Assembly: GCA_902475005.1 (NCBI GenBank) | Contig: CABRXV010000001.1 | Coordinates: forward strand, 17,382 to 81,381 | From: CABRXV01 sp900754955 | Lineage (GTDB): Bacteria > Actinomycetota > Coriobacteriia > Coriobacteriales > Eggerthellaceae | Length of the DNA: 64,000 nucleotides | Direction of reading: 5' to 3' | In this document: positions 34,362-41,092 of the stretch, one piece after another | How positions within the stretch are numbered: the first letter of the stretch is position 1 | How the letters are laid out: each line of letters starts with the position of its first letter | Program-made: the position numbers and the translations under genes | Notes under the pieces: model-generated | What the model was told of the DNA's origin: nothing | The model's database searches: none | The model's input: the letters and a program-made list of their open reading frames with translations, nothing else

Positions 34362-34586
34362 GGACGCTCCTTCCAACGTAGTTTCACGCTGCAAGTGTAG
34401 CGCGCCGCCGCAAAGCCTGCCAGCACGGCGCGGGCGCTCCCGCGTCGCTAGCCGCTCGCGGCCGTCCGCGCCCCTGCATCTGCGGCCCGAGCTATGGCGA
34501 TCCCGCCGCGTACTCACGCCAGCGGCCCGCTGCCACGCCGGCAGCTTTCCGCTACCCCATGCCTGTCGTCTTCGTGCCGCGACAGC

Positions 34587-34628
34587 AACGGCCCCGGATG
34601 TTTCACGTGAAACATCCGGGGCCGTTTA
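34587..34628. terminator. parS-containing hairpin with terminator shape
   Basis: 40-bp perfect palindrome (AACGGCCCCGGA, parS core, TCCGGGGCCGTT). It lies between yqeY (start side) and the 3' end of the Bce permease, so it can stop permease transcription. The remaining gap (34362-34821) holds no gene; a 20-bp repeat with one mismatch (34441-34460, 34781-34800) flanks it. Confidence 0.75.
34599..34614. other. parS site 19, last in the window
   Basis: Perfect parS; no further exact site is seen between here and 64 kb. Confidence 0.95.
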
Positions 34629-34821
34629 AAGTGGAATGCGTTCGCTTGTTGAAAACTCGCAAACGTGAAGAAGCTGGCTTCGTGCGCCGGGGCCTTGGCG
34701 CGTCTTCCCGCGCCCACGCGTGCGTCCGTTGGAATCCGTCGCCGCTCGTGCCTCTGCGCGCCCCCGCGTCCGCTTCCACCCGCGCCGCTAGCCGCTCGCG
34801 CCCGCACGCCCGGCGCCCGCG

Positions 34822-36990
34822 CTACCCCTTCACCGCCTGCTTCACGATGCCGCGCGCAGCGAAGTAGGTGACGATCATGTAGCCGCCGTAGATGGCGAGG
34901 GTGAACCCGCCCGCCATGAGGATCGGCCCCGTCACCGGCACGCCCACGGCCGAGAACAGCGTGCGCGACAGCACGAGGATCACGTAGCCCGCATGGCATA
35001 CCGCCAGCAGCAGCGGCGCGCCGAAGTACACGAGCACCTGCACGAACAGCGACCGGTTGAGCATGCGTGCGTCGCACCCGAGTTCCGACAGCAGGTGGTA
35101 GCGATCGCGCGAGTCGGCTGCCTCGGAAAGCTGCTGGATCGCCAGCACCGCCGCGGTGGCAACGAGCAACACGAAGCCGATGTACAGCGCCAGATACGTG
35201 ATCATCATGCGCAGACCGCTCGCCTGGGCGTGCAGCTCGTAGCTCGTGTAGAAGCTCGTGACGGGCCAAAGCTCCTGATCGTAGGCGTTGGGCTCGCCTT
35301 CCACGGGCAGCGCCTTCGCCATAACATCCCAGAGCATGTCATCGCCCACGGCGCCGTTCTTCTCTTTGTACGTGTCGGTGTAGGCGAGGTTGAGCGTGCT
35401 CATGAGGGGAATCGACCCCTGCGCCTTGATGTCGTCGACCACAGCGTCGGGCACGATGAAGAACAGGATGGTGCTCTTCATGCTGCTGTTCTGTAGCTGG
35501 AGGTCGTTCACCGCGTTGATCGGATGCAAGCTGTGCCCGAGCACGTCAAGCTGCCAGTTCTGCTTGACCATCGCGTCGGCGACAGGCTGTGTGGCGGCCA
35601 TGTTGTTCACGACGAGGTACTGGTCGTCGCTCAGCTCAACGGGCTCGCGCCCCACCATCTCCAACGCGGCGTTGAACTGCGAAAGCGGCGTTACGCTGAT
35701 GTTGTCCGTTCCGATCGACGCGCTTGTATCGTCGATCTTCGCACCCGTATCATTGATGATCTGCTGGACGGTGACGCCGGGGATCTCCCATTCGTCAATC
35801 TGCGCCGCCGAAGCGAAGAGGTCGTTCCACTCGGGAATGGCGGTCTGCAGGCGCGCGGCGATGTCCCAGTTGTACTGCTCGCCCTCGGCGAAGAGCTCGG
35901 GGTATTCTGCGCGCATGGCGTCGGTGCGCTCGGTCCAACTCTGCGAGTCGGGATGCACGAAGGTGTCAAGGTCGGAGTAGTACACGTTGGCGGCGATCGA
36001 CACGTCGTAGGGCGCCGCAGCGTCGATCTCCGCGGTGAACGCGTTGATAAGTCCCATGCCCGTCGAGAACGTGGTGAGCGAGAAGAACAGCATCACGCAC
36101 ACGGCCCACAGCGACAGAAACGCGGTGTTCACCTTGCTGGCGATCTGGCGCACCGTAAACATGGCGAGTCCGCGCAGGTACACGCCGCGCATGCGCTGCA
36201 GCACAAGGATCACGAACCCCGACAGCGACCAGAAGAACAGCAGCGACCCCACGAGCATGAGCACGGTGGCGTACATGAACTGAGGATCGTCGAGGTACTG
36301 CATGCCGTTCTGCCACAGGAACCAGTACGCCGCCGCCAGAATGCCGATCGAAACAACGAACACCACGAGGCACACCCACGGATTGCGCGCAACCATGCGC
36401 TCGTTCTTCGCGCTCGCGTAAAGTAGGTCGATCAGCTTGAAGCGGCTCACAGTGAGCAGGTTGAACACCGCCACCACCACGTAGATCAGCACGAAGCAGC
36501 CGAGCGTGGCGAGAAACGCGCCCTCCGAGAACACGAACTGGTAGTTGGTCATGGTGAGCTCGAACAGCATGGCGGTGGCGAACGACAGCGCCTGCGCGAG
36601 CAGGATGCCGCACGCAAGGCCCACCGCAAGCGACACGAATCCCACGATCACCGTCTCGTACAGCACGATGCGCGAGATCTCTCCCGGGCTCATGCCGAGC
36701 GTGAGGTAGATGCCGAACTCGTGCTTGCGCCGCTTGATGAGGAAGCGGTTCGCATACACGATGAGGAAGCCGAGCACGAACGCGATGACCACCGAGAACA
36801 TGTTGAGTATGCCCTGCGTGGCCTCGAACATGTCGGCGTCGGCGGCCGATTCGATGTCGAAGAGAATCTGCTGACTCGAGATGGAGTTGAAGGCGTAGAA
36901 CACCGCGACGCCGAACAGCAGCGTGACGAAGTAGATGGCATAGTCGCGCGCTGAGCGGCGGATGTTCCGCAAGCTCAGTTTAAGCAGCAT
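34822..36990 (-). CDS. BceB-type ABC transporter permease (FtsX family)
   Basis: 722 residues. Begins MLLKLSLRNIRRSARDYAIYFVTLLFGV, the BceB pattern, with about ten membrane helices and a large extracellular domain (about 310-550) between the seventh and eighth, the region that senses antimicrobial peptides or their lipid II-cycle targets. GGAGGTGA lies 8 nt upstream of the ATG; an in-frame GTG at 37002 overlaps that site. Its start overlaps the ATPase stop by 11 nt. With the ATPase, kinase and regulator nearby it forms a full Bce peptide-resistance module; the inducing peptide is unknown. Confidence 0.9.
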   Translation of the reverse strand: MLLKLSLRNIRRSARDYAIYFVTLLFGVAVFYAFNSISSQQILFDIESAADADMFEATQGILNMFSVVIAFVLGFLIVYANRFLIKRRKHEFGIYLTLGMSPGEISRIVLYETVIVGFVSLAVGLACGILLAQALSFATAMLFELTMTNYQFVFSEGAFLATLGCFVLIYVVVAVFNLLTVSRFKLIDLLYASAKNERMVARNPWVCLVVFVVSIGILAAAYWFLWQNGMQYLDDPQFMYATVLMLVGSLLFFWSLSGFVILVLQRMRGVYLRGLAMFTVRQIASKVNTAFLSLWAVCVMLFFSLTTFSTGMGLINAFTAEIDAAAPYDVSIAANVYYSDLDTFVHPDSQSWTERTDAMRAEYPELFAEGEQYNWDIAARLQTAIPEWNDLFASAAQIDEWEIPGVTVQQIINDTGAKIDDTSASIGTDNISVTPLSQFNAALEMVGREPVELSDDQYLVVNNMAATQPVADAMVKQNWQLDVLGHSLHPINAVNDLQLQNSSMKSTILFFIVPDAVVDDIKAQGSIPLMSTLNLAYTDTYKEKNGAVGDDMLWDVMAKALPVEGEPNAYDQELWPVTSFYTSYELHAQASGLRMMITYLALYIGFVLLVATAAVLAIQQLSEAADSRDRYHLLSELGCDARMLNRSLFVQVLVYFGAPLLLAVCHAGYVILVLSRTLFSAVGVPVTGPILMAGGFTLAIYGGYMIVTYFAARGIVKQAVKG

Positions 36991-37819
36991 GGCCCGCGTC
37001 ACCTCCGAGGAACGCGATGACCTCGAGGATGCGTCCGAAGAACTCCTCGCGCGTCATGTCGCCGCGGCGAATCTCGTTGAACAGCGTGCCGTCCTTGATG
37101 AACAACACGCGGCTCGTGAACGAGGCGGCGAAGGCGTCGTGCGTGACCATCATGATCGTTGCGCCGAGCTGGGTATTCATCATGTCGAGCGTCTCGAGCA
37201 TGATCTGAGCGCTGCGCGAGTCGAGGGCGCCTGTCGGTTCGTCGGCGAGTACGAGCTTCGGATCGCTCACGATGGCGCGCGCCGCGGCGACGCGCTGCTT
37301 CTGGCCGCCCGACATCTGATAGGGATACTTCTTCAGCACGCCCTCCACGCCGAGACTTTTCGCGATGGACTCCACGCGTGCGGGGATGGTGGAGGTGCGT
37401 TCGTGTTTGATCGAGAGCGCGAGCGCGATGTTCTCGTAGCCGGTGAGCGTGTCGAGCAGGTTGGAGTCCTGGAAGATGAACCCGAGCTCGTCGCGGCGGA
37501 ACTTCGCGAGCTGGCGCTTGGTGAGAGTCGTGATGTCGCGCCCGCCCACGAGAATGTGCCCGCTCGAGGGCTTGTCGATGGTGGACACGCAGTTGAGCAG
37601 CGTGGTCTTGCCCGATCCCGACGGGCCCATGATTCCCACGAACTCGCCTGCCTGCACGTCGAAGCTCACGCCGGCGAGCGCGTGCGTGATGGAGTCGCGC
37701 GTGCCGAACACCTTCTCGATCTGGCGCACGCTCAGGATGGGGTGCGCGCTGCTGTATCCGCCGTGCGCGGCGACGCGACCGATCGCGGCGGCCGACGGCG
37801 TGGCAAAGGTTTCGCTCAT
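36980..37819 (-). CDS. BceA-type ABC transporter ATP-binding protein
   Basis: 279 residues. Walker A GPSGSGKTT, Q-loop FIFQDSNLLDTLTGYENIAL, signature MSGGQKQRVAAARA, Walker B KLVLADEPTGALDSRS and the His switch THD, all intact. A 25-residue N-terminal extension precedes the ABC core. AGGAG is 6 nt upstream of the ATG. Expressed ahead of the overlapping permease gene. The 820-nt gap to the kinase gene upstream is unusual for such modules and holds the 204-bp inverted-repeat element. Confidence 0.93.
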   Translation of the reverse strand: MSETFATPSAAAIGRVAAHGGYSSAHPILSVRQIEKVFGTRDSITHALAGVSFDVQAGEFVGIMGPSGSGKTTLLNCVSTIDKPSSGHILVGGRDITTLTKRQLAKFRRDELGFIFQDSNLLDTLTGYENIALALSIKHERTSTIPARVESIAKSLGVEGVLKKYPYQMSGGQKQRVAAARAIVSDPKLVLADEPTGALDSRSAQIMLETLDMMNTQLGATIMMVTHDAFAASFTSRVLFIKDGTLFNEIRRGDMTREEFFGRILEVIAFLGGDAGHAA

Positions 37820-38161
37820 GATGATCTCCTTCTAACGGGTGTGATTTCATCTTAGGAAGGCACCTTCGACGCTGCCATCGACTGCGCTTACTCTTACCTT
37901 ACGATATTGTTAGGCCCCGCGCCCGCCGAGGTTGGAGGTATGTGGGAAATCGCCGTGCCGCGATCGTGTGTGACGGGCTCGCTTCCGCGTGCATTGCGCG
38001 CCATCCCGCCCCGCCCCGCCCCGCTCCCATCGCCCGCTCTGCGCGTCGCCTCTCTGGCGTTGCACGTTTTCGCGCACTGCCACTTGCCTTGCGCGTTCCG
38101 TGCGTCATCTCGCCCCGTCCCGTCCGTTCCGTGCGTCGCTGGGCGTCGCCTCGCGGGTCTG

Positions 38162-38365
38162 CGTTCCGCTAAATGCTGAAAATTCCAAATAATGGCCGCT
38201 TTGTAACATCTTTGAGAGCGCTGCGACTGCGAACGAAAAACAGCGCGAAAGAAATGCCTGGTCAGAGACGACCCCGTCCGAAGCGTTCGCGTGATCTTGC
38301 AGATTTCGACGCGCACGATGTTACAAAGCGCCACTTATTTGGAAAAAAGACGATTTAGCGGAACG
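38162..38365. repeat. 204-bp element with 49-bp imperfect terminal inverted repeats
   Basis: Arms 38162-38210 and 38317-38365 match in three blocks at identical spacing: CGTTCCGCTAAAT, CCAAATAA and GCTTTGTAACATC, with unmatched 10-nt and 5-nt blocks between. The 106-nt centre has no ORF. Size and arms fit a MITE-like element or a large structured leader of bceA; no target-site duplication is evident. The outer flanks (37820-38161, 38366-38640) are GC-rich with short repeats (for example AGCGGAACGGAAG at 38357 and 38376) and no gene. Confidence 0.7.
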
Positions 38366-38640
38366 GAAGCGGCCAGAGCGGAACGGAAGGGGTCGAAGTG
38401 AGGGGAAGTGCGTCTCGCGTGTCGCGTGGGTCTGCCAATGCGCTTCGTTGCCGCCGGCTTACGCTTTGCGCGGTCACCCGCCGTCTCGCCGCTTTGCATT
38501 CCGTGCACCTCGCAAGCTGTATGCAATCCATTCCCGCGGGCCGCGCCCCGCATGTCGCTCGCTGCCCGCCCCGCTGGCCTACGCTCGTACGCCCACGCGC
38601 TCGGTGTCAGCCTGCGTTTCGCGTGCTTCGCGCGAGCTCG

Positions 38641-39711
38641 TCAGAACTCCACGGGGGGGGGGTCGCTCATCGCGCGACGACGGTCGTGGGGGAAGGTGAA
38701 GATCACGCGCGTGCCCGTGCCCTCTTCGCTCGCGATGCCCACGCCGAGCCCCATCTGCGCGCACATGACCGCCACGAGGTAGAGGCCCATGCCCGTGGCC
38801 GAACCTTGCGCGCGACCTGCGCTGCCCGTGAACCCGCGGTCGAACACGCGCGGCACATCGGCGGCCGGAATGCCGCATCCGTCGTCGCGCACTTCAAGCA
38901 CCGTGCGCCCGCGCGGCGTCTCGGGCTCCTCCTCGCGTGCGGTGAACGTCACGGTGTGCGCTCCGTACTTCGCGGCGTTGGAGATCACCTGGCTCAGCAT
39001 GAACACGAGCCACGGCTCGTCGGCGAGCACGGTGGTGTCGTCGTCGATCTGAATGTCGAGCGAAACCCCGCGCTCGATGAGGAAATGTGCGTTCTTCTTG
39101 CACGCCGTGCGCACCGCCTCGGCCAGGCCGACCTCGCGAATGAGGTAGTCGTTCGTGAGCGAAGTCGACCGCGCGGAATACAGCGCCTGGTCGACCTGCG
39201 TCTCGATGCGCTCGATCTCGGCCTTCAGTTTGGTGGCCTGCGTGCCGTGCATGCTCGACAGCATGAGCTTCGCGGCGGCGATGGGTGTTTTGATCTCGTG
39301 GATCCACATCTCGATGTACTCGCGGTGGGCGCGCGCCTGCTCGCGCTCGGCTGCGTTTTCGCTGTTGGCGACAGCGGAAAGGCGCTCGATCGCGGCATGG
39401 GCCACGCGTCCGTCGAGAAAGCCCGGCTCGCCGACGAGCGAAGCGAACTGTCCGATGCGGGCGATCTGTTCGGCATACTCGCTGATCTCGTGCCAGTAGC
39501 GCGCGCGGCGCGTGAACCCACCGATGAGGATGACCAGCAGGCACAGTGAGATAAGCCCCGCCATCAGCACGCAGGCGTGCACGCCCACACCGAGCACCGC
39601 CGCGACGACCACGGTGCCTGCCACGCAGAGCACCCCGATGGCGATCGCCGCCCAGTGGTCGACGAGGTAGGCGCCGAACGAGTAGCGCGGAATGTCGCTT
39701 TCCGTTCTCAT
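38641..39711 (-). CDS. BceS-type intramembrane-sensing histidine kinase
   Basis: 356 residues. Two membrane helices close together (about 18-40 and 45-66) with almost no extracellular loop, as in intramembrane-sensing kinases that take their signal from the ABC transporter. DHp motif EYIEMWIHEIKTPIAAAKLM with the phospho-His, then the N-box ISNAAKYG and G-boxes DDGCGIP and GMGLYL. Start overlaps the regulator stop (ATGA). The gene's 3' end contains a run of ten C (coding sense), read DPPPVEF at the C-terminus, so slippage would change only the last residues and the stop. Confidence 0.92.
   Translation of the reverse strand: MRTESDIPRYSFGAYLVDHWAAIAIGVLCVAGTVVVAAVLGVGVHACVLMAGLISLCLLVILIGGFTRRARYWHEISEYAEQIARIGQFASLVGEPGFLDGRVAHAAIERLSAVANSENAAEREQARAHREYIEMWIHEIKTPIAAAKLMLSSMHGTQATKLKAEIERIETQVDQALYSARSTSLTNDYLIREVGLAEAVRTACKKNAHFLIERGVSLDIQIDDDTTVLADEPWLVFMLSQVISNAAKYGAHTVTFTAREEEPETPRGRTVLEVRDDGCGIPAADVPRVFDRGFTGSAGRAQGSATGMGLYLVAVMCAQMGLGVGIASEEGTGTRVIFTFPHDRRRAMSDPPPVEF
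38653..38662. repeat. G10 tract (C10 in the kinase coding strand)
   Basis: Ten consecutive G on the plus strand within the last codons of the sensor kinase; a candidate slippage site. Confidence 0.85.
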
Positions 39712-40379
39712 ACCATGTATCCCTGGCCGCGGCGGGTGACGAGGAAGTCGTCGGGCACGCCGAGGCTCGCGAGCGTCTTGCGCAGGCGGTTCACGTTGAC
39801 CGTCAGCGTGTTGTCGTCGATGAACGCGTCGGACTCCCACAGGTCGCACATGATCTCCGCGCGCGTGATTACGATGCCCGGGTTGCGCATGAGGATGTGG
39901 AGGATCTTGAGTTCGTTGCGCGTGAGCTCGACGTTTTTGCCGTCATACGACACGCTGCCGGCGCCCACGTCGAGGGTGACGCCCTTCCGCTCGATCTTGA
40001 GCTCGTTGTGCGTCGCCGCGCTGCGCCGCAGCAGCGACTGGATGTGCGCGATGAGCACGCCGGGGCTATAGGGCTTGGTGACGTAGTCGTCAGCGCCGAG
40101 GTTCATGCCCATGATCTCGTCGAATTCGCTGTCGGACGACGTGAGCATGATGATGGGCACGTCGCTGCGGCTGCGGATGTCGCGGCAGATGGTGTGGCCG
40201 TCGGTGCCGGGAAGCTTGAGGTCGAGCACCACGCAGTCGGGCTGCGCCTTGACGGCCTGCGCGGCGGCATCGGCGAAACTCTCGCACACGAGGGGTTCGA
40301 ACCCCGACAGCTCGAGCAGATGGGCGAGCTCGGTGCGCAGGGGTACGTCGTCTTCGATGATGTAGATGCGGCTGGTCAT
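39708..40379 (-). CDS. BceR-type response regulator (OmpR family)
   Basis: 223 residues. Receiver domain with acidic pocket (IIEDD), phospho-Asp in CVVLDLKLPGTDG, the conserved Thr/Ser in MLTSSDS and Lys in DDYVTKP, then a winged-helix DNA-binding domain (LTRNELKILHILMRNPGIVITRAEI, DDNTLTVNVNRLRKTL). GAGGCAGC precedes the ATG. Overlaps the kinase gene by 4 nt. Expected to activate the ABC genes downstream and possibly itself. Confidence 0.94.
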   Translation of the reverse strand: MTSRIYIIEDDVPLRTELAHLLELSGFEPLVCESFADAAAQAVKAQPDCVVLDLKLPGTDGHTICRDIRSRSDVPIIMLTSSDSEFDEIMGMNLGADDYVTKPYSPGVLIAHIQSLLRRSAATHNELKIERKGVTLDVGAGSVSYDGKNVELTRNELKILHILMRNPGIVITRAEIMCDLWESDAFIDDNTLTVNVNRLRKTLASLGVPDDFLVTRRGQGYMV

Positions 40380-40460
40380 GCTGCCTCGCTTTGCGTGTCG
40401 GCGTTTGCGTTCATTGTAACGTTCTGTTGACGGAATGCCCTCCCGAGATGCTGGCTTGTG

Positions 40461-40489
40461 TGTGTTGGGGGGGGGGTCGATTCTATGAT
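40461..40489 (+). promoter_or_regulatory. Putative promoter of the PH-domain genes with a G10 tract in the spacer
   Basis: TGTGTT (40461-40466), then a 17-nt spacer beginning with G10 (40467-40476), then TATGAT (40484-40489). The -35 is weak; the -10 is fair. Change in G number would alter -35/-10 spacing. Lies between the divergent regulator and PH-domain genes. Confidence 0.5.
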
Positions 40490-40600
40490 ATGTTGTTCGC
40501 GCGTAAGAAACGCGCACGCTCACCGTACAATGGAAGACAGACGCGCGCACGCTGCGTGCTGCATGCCGCGTACATCGCACGAACCGACGAAGGGAATCTC

Positions 40601-41092
40601 ATGAGAGAGCTGCCGGCAAATCAGCTGAATCCGCGCATCAAATCCGTTTGGCGCATCAACGACGCCATCTGGATCGCGATCTGCTTCCTGTGCTGCTTCG
40701 TTCCGTTCGCGATCGTGGCGGTGGTCGACCCCGACGCGGGCTGGTCGCGCGTGGCATGCGTCGTGGTGGCGATCTTCTACGCGGCGCTTTTGGTGCTGTG
40801 CCTCGTGATCCTTCCGCCCATCCGCTACGCGCGCTGGCGCTACGAAGTGTCGCCCGACTACCTCGATATCGCGCGCGGCATCGTGTGGCGCAAGCGTTTC
40901 ATCATCCCGTTCATTCGCGTGCAGAACACCGACACGCGCCAAGGGCCCATCCTGCGCGCGTTCGGGCTGTCGAGTGTGACGGTGTCGACGGCGGCGGGCG
41001 AGCACGAGATCCCCGGTCTCGGCAGCGAAGAGGCCGAGCTGCTGCGCGACCGCGCGGCCGAGCTGGCACGCTTGGCGCGAGAGGACGTGTAA
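40601..41092 (+). CDS. Bacterial PH-domain membrane protein (YdbS/DUF304-like)
   Basis: 163 residues. Two membrane helices (about 20-70) then one bPH2 domain with WRYEVSPDYLDIARGIVWRKRFIIPFIRVQNTDTRQGPILRAFGLSSVTVSTAAG, the DUF304 signature. In other Gram-positives YdbS and YdbT are neighbouring genes, as here, and have been linked to resistance to bacteriocins. GAAGGGAA precedes the ATG. The next gene starts directly after its stop codon, so the two form an operon. Confidence 0.88.
   Translation: MRELPANQLNPRIKSVWRINDAIWIAICFLCCFVPFAIVAVVDPDAGWSRVACVVVAIFYAALLVLCLVILPPIRYARWRYEVSPDYLDIARGIVWRKRFIIPFIRVQNTDTRQGPILRAFGLSSVTVSTAAGEHEIPGLGSEEAELLRDRAAELARLAREDV

Noticed and set aside
36980..37855. 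Long open frames antisense to the Bce ATPase and permease
   Set aside because: GC-rich codon use opens shadow frames; the ABC motifs on the minus strand are complete and the antisense frames have no family pattern.
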